From an uncultured Lachnoclostridium sp. (GTDB lineage: Bacteria; Bacillota; Clostridia; Lachnospirales; Lachnospiraceae), in assembly GCA_905212635.1 (NCBI GenBank), contig CAJMFH010000007.1, positions 28,706-92,705 on the forward strand: a stretch of 64,000 bases of DNA. Direction: 5' to 3'. The notes beneath the pieces are model-generated. The model was not told where the DNA came from, ran no database searches, and worked only from the letters and a program-made list of their open reading frames with translations. Below, in pieces: positions 1 to 8,459 of this stretch (positions within the stretch are counted from its first letter, which is position 1; each line of letters opens with the position of its first letter). The translations under genes were made by a program, and so were the position numbers.

Positions 1-1696
1 ACACAAGCGAGTGCACCGCTCCCGTCTCTATTTTTCCATTTTTTAACAGTTTTGGAATGTCCACCTTAAACTGCTGCACATAGATCATATTAAAAAGCTG
101 CTTTGGCTGATACTTTTCATAGCCGGAAAGCACCGTCGGCTGCTCGGATTCCCCCGTCAGAAAATCTCGAACTTTCTGCTGGTATTCGTGAGACCGCTCC
201 AGCACAAATGACGGCGGATTTTTCACATAATCTCTCGCATACAGATCATACGTCAATGTCTGGCGCAGAATCTCTCCCGCCTCCTCGCTCCAATCTGTTT
301 CGCACAAGAATTCCCACAGAATCTCATATCGCGCAATACGGCTGTGCTTCCTGCCAAAATAGCCTTTTTTGTCGTAAAATTCTCCCAGCGCCTGATACAT
401 CTCAAACGCATCCGCATGATAATTTTCCATTGCCAGCATCGTTGCCTGAAATTGGAAACTGTTGTAATACACCTCCACCATTTCTTCCACCTGCTTAAGG
501 CGCAGTACATCCTCGTACGGCAGCCATTTGGTCGCCAGTACCTCATACGGCGGACTGCTTCGGTAACGGATCTCATATTCGTCCTTCACTTCCTCCATAT
601 ACGATCCCTTCAGCACCTTCAAAAATCCAAGCTGGAATTGATCCGGCCGCATCCGGTACACATCGTTAAATGACTTATGAAAGGAGTCATAATCTTCGTA
701 GGGAAGTCCGGCAATCAGATCCAGATGCTGGTGGATATTTCCGCCGCCCCGCACACGCTCTACGTGTTCTGCCAGTTCCGTCAGATCCATTTTCCTGCGA
801 ATCGCCTCGATTGTAAACAGATTCGTGGACTGAACCCCGATCTCAAACTGGATCAGTCCCGGACGAAATCCCCGGAAGAGTTCAAAATCCTCTTCCCGCA
901 GAAGATCCCCTCCAATTTCAAAATGAAAATTAGTCACACCGTTATCGTGTTCTTTGATATATTTCCAAATTCTGTAAGCATGTTCGTGATTGCAGTTAAA
1001 CGTACGATCAACAAACTTCACCTGTTTCACGCTGTTTTTCAGGAAAAATTCCAGTTCCTCAAACACCAGATCCAACGAACGCAGGCGCACCGTCTTATCA
1101 ATGGATGACAGACAGTAACTACAGGAAAATGGACAGCCACGGATTGTTTCATAATAAATGATCCGGTTTTCCATCTGTTCCAGTTCGCGGTATGGAAATA
1201 CGAGATCGTCCATTTTCATCGGCATTCGCGGTGCCGTAAATACTGCGTCTCCGTCTTCCCCACGATAGCACAACCCGGCGATGTCCGAACGTCTCTCCGT
1301 CCCTTCTCCCAGCAGATATGCCGTATATTCGCGGAATGTCACCTCGCCTTCTCCAACCATGACAAGATCCACAAACGGGTATCTTTGAAGCACCTTCTCC
1401 GCATCATACGAAACTTCCGGTCCTCCCAGGATAATTTCTACCTGCGGACAAATTTTTTTCAGATTTTCTGCCACATCAAGCACATAATCAATGTTCCAGA
1501 TATAGCAAGAAAATCCGACAACATCCGGCTTTTTTCGATAAATTCCGGCAAGAATTTCCTCTTTCTGGTGATTGATCGTATATTCTGCCAGTTCAATGTC
1601 TTCTTCGTATTTCCCGGCATTGGCTTTCAAAGAATACACAGCCAGATTAGAATGGATATATTTGGCATTGATCGCCGCTAAAACTATTTTTTTCAT
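1..1696 (-). CDS. B12-binding domain radical SAM protein (DUF4080 type), 3' end outside window
   Basis: The reading frame opens at an ATG at 1696 and runs off the left edge of the window with no stop, so at least 565 residues are present and the C-terminus is missing. The N-terminus (MKKIVLAAINAKYIHSNLA) and the following hydrophobic/glycine-rich stretch fit a cobalamin-binding Rossmann domain. A CPFSCSYC motif, encoded near 1110-1140, is the CxxxCxxC cluster-binding motif of radical SAM enzymes. The arrangement B12-binding, radical SAM, then a long C-terminal region is that of the DUF4080 family, whose substrate is unknown. Its start overlaps the stop codon of the upstream ligase gene (ATGA), so the two are probably translationally coupled. 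Family call is good; the reaction cannot be stated. Confidence 0.85.
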   Translation of the reverse strand, partial: MKKIVLAAINAKYIHSNLAVYSLKANAGKYEEDIELAEYTINHQKEEILAGIYRKKPDVVGFSCYIWNIDYVLDVAENLKKICPQVEIILGGPEVSYDAEKVLQRYPFVDLVMVGEGEVTFREYTAYLLGEGTERRSDIAGLCYRGEDGDAVFTAPRMPMKMDDLVFPYRELEQMENRIIYYETIRGCPFSCSYCLSSIDKTVRLRSLDLVFEELEFFLKNSVKQVKFVDRTFNCNHEHAYRIWKYIKEHDNGVTNFHFEIGGDLLREEDFELFRGFRPGLIQFEIGVQSTNLFTIEAIRRKMDLTELAEHVERVRGGGNIHQHLDLIAGLPYEDYDSFHKSFNDVYRMRPDQFQLGFLKVLKGSYMEEVKDEYEIRYRSSPPYEVLATKWLPYEDVLRLKQVEEMVEVYYNSFQFQATMLAMENYHADAFEMYQALGEFYDKKGYFGRKHSRIARYEILWEFLCETDWSEEAGEILRQTLTYDLYARDYVKNPPSFVLERSHEYQQKVRDFLTGESEQPTVLSGYEKYQPKQLFNMIYVQQFKVDIPKLLKNGKIETGAVHSLV

Positions 1697-3543
1697 TCGT
1701 TCGCCTCTTTCCGCTGTTCCCTGTTACGATTGTAACGGTTTACCGCCATTCCTACGCCAAGCAGACACCAGTACACCGGTGCCACACAGACGGTTGAATC
1801 ATTGGCAAGACCGGTTACCAGATAGCCAAATGTACCGAGCAGGATTCCGATGCCAAAAATCTCCGAGGAACAATATTCCGTCTTGCGAAAATACAAACGG
1901 AATCCTTCTATAAAATATATGATAAATATTGCGAGAAATGCCAGCAGCGAAATACCGCCGGTCTGGATCGCAATCTGCAAAAACATATTGTGTGGTTTTG
2001 TGACAAGAGAACCGCCATATCCCACATTTACCATTCCCACATAATCGTCATTTGGAAACGCATAAATAAATGTGTTTGGTCCGGAACCCTGCAAAATGTA
2101 TTTTTTCACAAGCGGCAGTGTCCTTGACCAGATAAAACCTCGGCGGCTTCCAAAGTGCAAAGTATCCTCAAAGCCAAAGGTTTCGATATGACGCAGTTCA
2201 TCCAGTTTGTAAAACGGCGTAACAATCCGGTATTCCGTCTCATTTACACCGGTCTCCTCGTATTTTTCGCCCCGCATCGCAATGGTATAACTTTGTCCGG
2301 TGGACGGTGTATAAATAATAAATCCATTGTAGGTCTGATTTTTCGATTCTATCTTTTTCTCTTCGATCTCAATGGTCTGATATTTTTTATCGGAGAATTT
2401 CATACGGTTTGCCGTCTCATCTTCATACAAATTGTAAGATTTTTCCTTTTCATCGGTCACTTCGTAACGGTATTCTCCCTCTGCAATATTCACTTTCAAA
2501 TTTAAAATGTCGCCATCGTCCAATGTCATTTTGAGGATACCGTCTTTTCCCTCCATGCTTCGTATCACCTGATTGTTCGGTGCCGGATGAAACATTTTAT
2601 TAATGCCGTATTCAAAAAGCGACTGATAACGGAACACCATCAGCACACATACTGCCACACAGATCACACCGCCGATAGCAAAGGGCAGCGGTTTCTTTTT
2701 CATATTCGGGATCATGAGGATCAAAAAGAGCACAAGACTCGCCACGACTCCGATACAGCCGGTCAGCGACTGTGAACCAAAAAGCATTACGACAAGCAGC
2801 ACCGACGTAACTACCGCCACAATGCTTACAAATACCGCACCTGTTTTCCGTTTCTTTGACACCAGTGACAGAATGACCGGCAGCAAAAGTGCCACATACG
2901 ATCCCACATAATTCGGATTATACAGCGTCGCATACACTCTGCCCTCTTCAAAATTGAAATTAAAATTGAGTTTATTTTCCAACATGAGATTCATCAATGC
3001 TTTTCCGGTATCTGTCCGGAAAAAATCGTGTCCAAACGCCTGCATTCCGCCGATCAGCGCCATAATAAATACGCCTGCCAGCAGTCCATACGCGACAATC
3101 CGGAGTTCCACCGCCCCCTGAAGGATCCAGTAGGCAAAAAACAACACCGCTGCATAAGCTCCTAAAATCAGCATTCCTTCCCACTGTTCATAGCCGCCGC
3201 GCACCGTAGCGTCGGTATGTTTGGAAAAAATGGTTGACTCGAACGCCAGCACCGCATACAGTGCCAGCGGAATAATGTATTTTTTTTCCAATTTACTGTC
3301 CGGCATACCTTCTTTTACAAGAAGACATTTCGCAGCTGCATAAAAAGCCATCAGCGCACAAAGCAGAAGAAGCAGCTGCCCTTTCCAAAACAGAAAAAAG
3401 TCATATCCGGATGTGGAATTGGAGAACCAGGCATACCCTTCCATCCCCGTTTCGTATTGAAAAGCAGATACCACGAGCGGAACCAGACTCATGATCAGCA
3501 CAACCAGCACCGCTCCAATGATATTTTGATTTTTCGTCTTCAT
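1693..3543 (-). CDS. O-antigen ligase / polymerase family membrane protein (Wzy_C)
   Basis: A 616-residue polytopic membrane protein. There are hydrophobic segments at the N-terminus (about residues 8-30) and several more up to about 310. A large hydrophilic, probably extracytoplasmic, domain follows at about 310-455. Then comes a conserved Wzy_C-like region with SRTLPLVKKYILQGSGPNT and TKPHNMFLQ, and C-terminal helices. Family members join or polymerise glycan units at the outer face of the membrane; in Gram-positive hosts they usually act on cell-surface polysaccharide or glycoprotein glycans. The large loop is longer than in classical WaaL. It is followed by the radical SAM gene with a 4-base overlap. 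The exact acceptor is unknown. Confidence 0.82.
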   Translation of the reverse strand: MKTKNQNIIGAVLVVLIMSLVPLVVSAFQYETGMEGYAWFSNSTSGYDFFLFWKGQLLLLLCALMAFYAAAKCLLVKEGMPDSKLEKKYIIPLALYAVLAFESTIFSKHTDATVRGGYEQWEGMLILGAYAAVLFFAYWILQGAVELRIVAYGLLAGVFIMALIGGMQAFGHDFFRTDTGKALMNLMLENKLNFNFNFEEGRVYATLYNPNYVGSYVALLLPVILSLVSKKRKTGAVFVSIVAVVTSVLLVVMLFGSQSLTGCIGVVASLVLFLILMIPNMKKKPLPFAIGGVICVAVCVLMVFRYQSLFEYGINKMFHPAPNNQVIRSMEGKDGILKMTLDDGDILNLKVNIAEGEYRYEVTDEKEKSYNLYEDETANRMKFSDKKYQTIEIEEKKIESKNQTYNGFIIYTPSTGQSYTIAMRGEKYEETGVNETEYRIVTPFYKLDELRHIETFGFEDTLHFGSRRGFIWSRTLPLVKKYILQGSGPNTFIYAFPNDDYVGMVNVGYGGSLVTKPHNMFLQIAIQTGGISLLAFLAIFIIYFIEGFRLYFRKTEYCSSEIFGIGILLGTFGYLVTGLANDSTVCVAPVYWCLLGVGMAVNRYNRNREQRKEANE

Positions 3544-3658
3544 ATTTTCCTTTCCCCTTTGCTCATTTCGCTACCCTCATTATACCTATAGAAGCTGGTT
3601 TTGTAAAATGATTTTTTTGTGGCAAAATACCTCGCCGACGACACAATGAAAATCTAAC

Positions 3659-3693
3659 CCAAAAAAGACGGTCTCCCTCCGGAAACCGTCTTT
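3659..3693 (-). terminator. Intrinsic terminator after the hydrogenase gene
   Basis: On the minus strand AAAGACGGT pairs with ACCGTCTTT (arms at 3685-3693 and 3664-3672), and the stem is followed by a run of six T. It lies about 20 bases past the hydrogenase stop codon at 3714. Confidence 0.8.
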
Positions 3694-3713
3694 CTCTATT
3701 CTCATGCCATCTC

Positions 3714-5219
3714 TTATGGCAGTTCAATCTCGGAATATTCTTTTGGCGGAAGTGATTTTGTCGAATCTTTCACAAACTTACGAACCGCCTGTGCTCCCTT
3801 AACAACCGGGATATTGGTTCCGGCTCCGGCAACACATCCCCCAGGGCAGCCCATTCCTTCAATCAGGCAGCCATCTTTCTTTCCGGCTTTTGCCAGAAGA
3901 AGCATTTTCTGACATTCGCTGAGTCCCTCGACATGCTCGATAAGTACATCTGTTCCCGGATAATATTCATTGATACAATCCTCGATAGCTTTCGAAACAC
4001 CACCGGAAACCGCATATCCACGTCCGGCTCCTGTCGCATCATGGATTGGCTCTTCGCATTCGTAAGTCTCCATGTCAATGCCCTTGGCTTCAAAGATACA
4101 GGCAAGTTCTTCAAATGTAATAACGAAATCCACATCACTTCGTACCGAATCACGGGAAGCCTCCAGTTTTTTCGCAGCACACGGACCGACAAATACAACG
4201 CGTGAATTTGGATGTTTCTGCTTGATGGAACGAGCTGTCGCAACCATCGGCGTCAGAGCGCTGGATACGGACTCTACCATGTCTTCCGGAAGTGTTCTCT
4301 TTGCAAGAACCGACCATGCCGGACAGCAGGAAGTCAGCAAAAACGGAAGTTTTCCGGTTGTTACTTCATGTACATAATGTTTTGCCTCCGTGATTGCTCC
4401 GATATCGGCACCAAGTGCCACCTCGTAAACTTCAGCAAAACCAATTTCTTTCAACGCCGCTTTGATCTTCCAGAGACGGACATCCGTACCAAACTGACCG
4501 ATAACAGCCGGTGCCAGTTCCACGATAACTTCGTCTCCCTTTTTCATTGCCTGAATTAACTGGAAAATCTGGGATTTGTCTGCAATCGCACCAAATGGAC
4601 AGCTTACCATACACTGACCACATTTTACACAGATATCATCATTGATGTGCGCACGTCCATGCTCGTCGCTGGTAATGGCTTTCACACCACATGCTACCGC
4701 ACAAGGTCTCTGTTTTTTTGCAATGGCATCGTAAGGACAGATTGCCTTACATTTTCCACATTTAATACATTTTTCTTTATCAATATAAGAGCGTCCGTTT
4801 ACCATAGAAATCGCACCACGCGGACATACTTCCTGACAAGGATGTGCCACACAGCCACGACACTGGTTGCTCACTTCGTAACCACTTTCTTCACAAGCCG
4901 CACAGGCAGATGGAATTACCTGCATCAACGGTGGCTCATAATATTTATCTGAAATATTACTTTCATTCAATCCACTGGTAATATGTACCGGCTGACTTTC
5001 CGGTCGAAGAGACATACCCATAGCCAGACGCACTCTCTCGCCTGCGATCGCGCGCTCACGGTAAATGCTGTCACGGTATAAAGGTACATCAGATGGTGTA
5101 ATGCGGTATGGAATCGCTTCAATATCATCATTAATATTCTCTGATTCAAACGCAACTTTTGCTACTTCCGTAAATACCTGACGACGAATTTTTGTAATCG
5201 GGGTCTCAATACCTCTCAT
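3714..5219 (-). CDS. Monomeric [FeFe] hydrogenase, group B type
   Basis: The protein has 501 residues from the ATG at 5219. That start is preferred over an upstream ATG at 5237 because GGAGGAG sits four bases before it. The N-terminal half carries several 4Fe-4S motifs (CRGCVAHPCQEVCP, CIKCGKCKAICP, CVKCGQCMVSCP). The C-terminal H-cluster domain shows the three signatures: L1 TSCCPAW, L2 VGPCAAKK and L3 GMGCPGGCVAG. GPCAAKK in place of the group A MPCxxK pattern, plus the compact ferredoxin-like front, places it in group B. It should be a cytoplasmic, probably ferredoxin-linked enzyme that makes or senses H2. Maturases (HydE/F/G) are not in this window. The gene stands alone with its own promoter region and terminator. 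Confidence 0.9.
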   Translation of the reverse strand: MRGIETPITKIRRQVFTEVAKVAFESENINDDIEAIPYRITPSDVPLYRDSIYRERAIAGERVRLAMGMSLRPESQPVHITSGLNESNISDKYYEPPLMQVIPSACAACEESGYEVSNQCRGCVAHPCQEVCPRGAISMVNGRSYIDKEKCIKCGKCKAICPYDAIAKKQRPCAVACGVKAITSDEHGRAHINDDICVKCGQCMVSCPFGAIADKSQIFQLIQAMKKGDEVIVELAPAVIGQFGTDVRLWKIKAALKEIGFAEVYEVALGADIGAITEAKHYVHEVTTGKLPFLLTSCCPAWSVLAKRTLPEDMVESVSSALTPMVATARSIKQKHPNSRVVFVGPCAAKKLEASRDSVRSDVDFVITFEELACIFEAKGIDMETYECEEPIHDATGAGRGYAVSGGVSKAIEDCINEYYPGTDVLIEHVEGLSECQKMLLLAKAGKKDGCLIEGMGCPGGCVAGAGTNIPVVKGAQAVRKFVKDSTKSLPPKEYSEIELP

Positions 5220-5244
5220 GTTTCTCCTCCATTTCATCCTTTTA

Positions 5245-5285
5245 AACTATTCAGGATTTCTACACATTGATCCTGAATAGTTACC
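5245..5285. repeat. Dispersed inverted repeat, short form (5' UTR of hydrogenase)
   Basis: Perfect 13-bp arms AACTATTCAGGAT (5245-5257) and ATCCTGAATAGTT (5270-5282) flank a 12-base spacer. The right side includes CATTGATCCTGAATAGTTAC, which recurs at 14194-14213 and, inverted, at 27970-27989. The hairpin would lie in the leader of the hydrogenase mRNA, about 25 bases upstream of the start codon. Confidence 0.85.
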
Positions 5286-5288
5286 TTA

Positions 5289-5307
5289 ATTATAATTGAT
5301 TCTCAAT
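5289..5307 (-). promoter_or_regulatory. Candidate hydrogenase promoter with ATTGA-N3-TCAAT palindrome
   Basis: A minus-strand TATAAT (complement at 5289-5294) is directly preceded by a perfect palindrome, ATTGATTCTCAAT on the plus strand (5295-5307), in the position of the -10/-35 spacer. No good -35 is visible, which would suit an activated or repressed promoter. The binding factor is unknown. Confidence 0.4.
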
Positions 5308-5384
5308 AACAAATTCAGAATAACATAAATAAAGGGGATTGTCTAGTATTTAACAATCAATTTCCGGTTTTTTTCATGATTCCG

Positions 5385-6857
5385 TTACAGTTCTTTTAAA
5401 GTTTCCTCACTGCACTCGGGAAATTCAATGAAAAAGCAGGTTTTTTTGACCTCATCGCTCGTTACCCATATTCTTCCAAAATGTCTCGCCACAATATGTT
5501 TGGCGACCATCAGACCAAGCCCGGAACCATCTTTATTTCCATGATTGCTGGCACGGTAAAATTTTTCAAATACATTTTCCCACTCTTCTTTCGGGATTGC
5601 AATCCCGGTATCTTCCATACTGACAAGGAGTTTTCCGTTCTCCCGGTGAATCTTTATCGAAATCTCTGTCTCCTCATCCGCATATTTAACGGCATTTTGC
5701 AGCAAGATCAGAAAAAGCTGGCGGATACGGTCGTAATCCCCCTCAATCAGGGAACATTCATCATTATACTGCAAATCGGTCGTAATTTTCCTCTCTGCGC
5801 ACATCACACGCATACTGCGCATCACATCCTGCATAACGGCAATGATATTCAGCACCTCGACGTTCATTTCAAAGTCCGGATTCTGCATCTTTGACAAGAT
5901 CAGAAGATCGGCAACAAGACGCTCCATCCCCGCACATTCTTTGCGGATTCTCTCATAATATTCCTGCTGCTTCGCCGGATCGTCCACATACCCATCCGCC
6001 AAAGTCTCCGCGTACCCTTTCACAACAGTGATCGGCGTGCGGAGTTCATGGGAAACATTGGAAAAGAAATCCCGGCGGTTCTGTTCCAGATTTTCGCGGA
6101 ATTCCTCGGCATGGACCAGTTTTTCCGACAAAATGTCGATACTGTCTGCCAAAAGCCCCAGTTCGTCTTTCCTGCGGATCCCGGTCTGCTGGGCATATTC
6201 TCCCGCTGCCATATGCAGCGCAATTTCCTTAATACGGATAATCGGACGCACGAGCTGGCGGGAGAAAAACGCCGACACGCTGAGCGCAACGACGAGCGCA
6301 ATAATAACACTCAATGCCATATAATTCTGATACTGTCCGATCGACCGCTCACGATAATCCATCTCTCCGTTGACAAGAACTACACCGGCATTTTCTCCCT
6401 GCACATTTTTAACCGGTGCCGCCACGTGCATCATATCCATCTCATAAATCTGGTCGTAATCGCTGAAGCTCCGCGTCTTGCCCTCGCAGGCTGCCGCAAT
6501 CAGCGCCTTTGTACGTGTGTCACTCTGCGCGGAAATCGTGTTCATATCTGCATTGACAAAACTATCACTGAGCGGCTCCTCCACCTTGTCATTTGCCAGA
6601 ATCCAGATATCGGTATTTTGGAATACACCAAAATCATCAATGGCAAGAAGATATTCCTGAATCCCATCCGTACTTCCATGTGCCATCGTCTCCGTAATCC
6701 GCTTGGATACACTCTGTGCAAGGCTTTTCAGCTCGTCCTTGTACACATTCATGACATTGTGTCTGTTAAATTTTGTAAATATCAAGCCTGAGATCGCCGT
6801 CATGATCAACAACGTAACGACAAAACAAAGACCAACTCTCCAAAATATTTTTTTCAC
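5385..6857 (-). CDS. Membrane sensor histidine kinase
   Basis: 490 residues. There is an N-terminal membrane segment (about 7-28), an extracytoplasmic sensing region (about 30-178), and a second membrane segment (about 180-198). A HAMP linker (RPIIRIKEIALHMAAGEY) leads to a HisKA domain with the phospho-accepting His at about 270 in FFSNVSHELRTPITVVKGY. The HATPase_c domain has an N box (LLQNAVKYADE), G1 (EDTGIAIP) and G2 (GSGLGLMVAKHI). It should autophosphorylate on a stimulus and pass phosphate to the response regulator encoded 24 bases upstream in the same operon. The periplasmic-type domain gives no clue to the ligand. The architecture is like PhoR/WalK-type kinases. Confidence 0.93.
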   Translation of the reverse strand: MKKIFWRVGLCFVVTLLIMTAISGLIFTKFNRHNVMNVYKDELKSLAQSVSKRITETMAHGSTDGIQEYLLAIDDFGVFQNTDIWILANDKVEEPLSDSFVNADMNTISAQSDTRTKALIAAACEGKTRSFSDYDQIYEMDMMHVAAPVKNVQGENAGVVLVNGEMDYRERSIGQYQNYMALSVIIALVVALSVSAFFSRQLVRPIIRIKEIALHMAAGEYAQQTGIRRKDELGLLADSIDILSEKLVHAEEFRENLEQNRRDFFSNVSHELRTPITVVKGYAETLADGYVDDPAKQQEYYERIRKECAGMERLVADLLILSKMQNPDFEMNVEVLNIIAVMQDVMRSMRVMCAERKITTDLQYNDECSLIEGDYDRIRQLFLILLQNAVKYADEETEISIKIHRENGKLLVSMEDTGIAIPKEEWENVFEKFYRASNHGNKDGSGLGLMVAKHIVARHFGRIWVTSDEVKKTCFFIEFPECSEETLKEL

Positions 6858-6881
6858 ATTGATTCCCCTGTTCTAATCCCA

Positions 6882-7571
6882 TCAGACATTGAGTTCAAAT
6901 TTGTATCCAAGTCCCCATATTGTCTTGATCTCCCAGTCCGGATGCTCCACTTTATCCAATTTTGCGCGGAGTCTCTTGATATGCGAATCTACGGTACGGC
7001 TGTCACCAAAATAATCCTGCCCCCACAGACTGTCAAGCAGGTTATCCCGGGTAAATACCTTGCTCGGATTTTTCGCAAGAATCCACATCGTCTCCACTTC
7101 TTTTTTCGTCATCGGAATCTTTTCCGTTCCGACAAATACGGTGTAAGCTTCTATATTGATCGTAAGGTCGCCAACCGTAAGCACCTTTTTCTCTTTTTCT
7201 TCCTCGCTGCGCCCCATACGCCGGAGTACGGCACGCACACGCGCCATTACCTCATTGGGACTGAATGGTTTCACAATATAATCATCGGCTCCGATATCGA
7301 GTCCCATCACGCGCTCATAGTCTTCTCCCTTTGCTGTGATCAATATAATCGGAACCTGCGAGATCTCGCGGATCTTCTGACACACTTTATAGCCGTCCAG
7401 TCCCGGCATCATAATATCAAGCAGCACAACTGCCGGATTACATTTTTTAAACGTCTCAAATGCCTCGATCCCGTCTTCTGCAACGATCGGCTCAAACCCT
7501 TCTTTTACTACATACGTACTCAACACTTCCCGGATATCCTCATTATCATCCGCAATCAATATGTACTGCAT
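6882..7571 (-). CDS. OmpR/PhoB-type response regulator
   Basis: 229 residues. The receiver domain has the acidic pair near DDNED, the phospho-acceptor Asp at about 52 in LLDIMMPGLDG, and the conserved Lys at about 101 in VKPFSP. It is joined to a winged-helix DNA-binding domain (about 128-226) with VFTRDNLLDSLWG and the TVDSHIKRLRAKL recognition helix. It is the cognate partner of the histidine kinase encoded immediately downstream. Both genes are transcribed away from the small Big2 gene at 7734, which could be a target, but no direct-repeat binding site was confirmed. Confidence 0.94.
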   Translation of the reverse strand: MQYILIADDNEDIREVLSTYVVKEGFEPIVAEDGIEAFETFKKCNPAVVLLDIMMPGLDGYKVCQKIREISQVPIILITAKGEDYERVMGLDIGADDYIVKPFSPNEVMARVRAVLRRMGRSEEEKEKKVLTVGDLTINIEAYTVFVGTEKIPMTKKEVETMWILAKNPSKVFTRDNLLDSLWGQDYFGDSRTVDSHIKRLRAKLDKVEHPDWEIKTIWGLGYKFELNV

Positions 7572-7733
7572 AAAAACCCTCCTTATCGTATCATCTATAC
7601 TATTATTTATAGACTACTTTATTTTTATGTTTATTTTGTGACATATTTCCCATTTTTCTTCTTCTATTCCTGACACAAGTGTGCCATAGCTGCTTGTTAC
7701 ACTCATAGCAACAAACAGAGGATGGTGTAAATT

Positions 7734-8417
7734 ATGATACACAAAATTAAAATTATTTTTTCATGGCTGCTGATCGGCATTCTCTTTGTCGGTGCATTGA
7801 AACCGGGCAATGATGCTTACGCAGCGAAAAAAAGTAAATATATCCGCATGAATGTAAAGTCCGTTACATTGTCAAAAAATGGAATGTACAAACTTCGTCT
7901 TTACAATACAAAAAGGCGGCAGACCATCGTATTTTCCTCCGATGATGAAACGGTTGCAACCGTGGTTTCAACCGCCACACAGTCAAAGCAGGCAGTTGTG
8001 ACCGCCGTAAATCCGGGAAATACTTACGTTCGTGCGACGATTTCCAATTCCCGTGGAAGAGTGGTACGCACCTTGAAAGTCCGGATAAAAGTGACACCAT
8101 ATGCGGTTAGTGTCAAATTTGGCCAGAAAAAAATCTATCTTGCCGAAAACAAAAATACCAAATTAAATACCATCATAAAGCCAAATATCTCGCAGGAGCT
8201 TCCGCTTTATGAATCTTCCAATACCGACGTAGCAACGGTCAATTCACGCGGTGTCGTTACTGCCGTCGCTGCCGGTGAAGCAATAATCACAGCAACACTT
8301 CTTTCCAGCGGGCAGTCTGCGCAATGTACGGTTGTCGTCAAACCGGAACCGGCAGAAACCACGCCGCCAGCCTCCACTACGACAAATGCGGCATCTGCGG
8401 CACACAATACACGTTAG
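7734..8417 (+). CDS. Secreted Ig-like (Big2) domain protein
   Basis: 227 residues with a signal peptide (hydrophobic about 5-22, AYA before KKS). Two bacterial Ig-like repeats follow. The first is around 37-125. The second, at about 126-205, has the typical Big2 pattern ATVNSRGVVTAVAAGEAIITAT. The tail is rich in Pro, Thr and Ala and resembles a linker with nothing after it. Such modules usually sit in front of enzymes or binding domains, as in the GH10 xylanase at 61884, so a free-standing pair of domains with a linker-like tail is unusual. The gene is divergent from the two-component operon. Its function is unknown; a cell-surface role is likely. Confidence 0.75.
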   Translation: MIHKIKIIFSWLLIGILFVGALKPGNDAYAAKKSKYIRMNVKSVTLSKNGMYKLRLYNTKRRQTIVFSSDDETVATVVSTATQSKQAVVTAVNPGNTYVRATISNSRGRVVRTLKVRIKVTPYAVSVKFGQKKIYLAENKNTKLNTIIKPNISQELPLYESSNTDVATVNSRGVVTAVAAGEAIITATLLSSGQSAQCTVVVKPEPAETTPPASTTTNAASAAHNTR

Positions 8418-8444
8418 AAAAATATTCCTCTCCTTTTACAATTT

Positions 8445-8459
8445 GTAACTATTCAGGAC
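8445..8459 (+). repeat. Dispersed repeat end embedded in the 3' end of the MoxR-type gene
   Basis: GTAACTATTCAGGAC matches the left end of the 22.4-kb element exactly. The next bases (ACCCCGCCCACACATTCG) resemble the sequence inside that element and the 42.1-kb copy (CTCCC..ACATTCGCATTT). The TGA stop codon (8453-8455) of the ATPase gene lies inside the repeat. Confidence 0.75.

Noticed and set aside
6048..6791. 247-codon frame opposite the histidine kinase
   Set aside because: Shadow of the kinase; composition is not protein-like.
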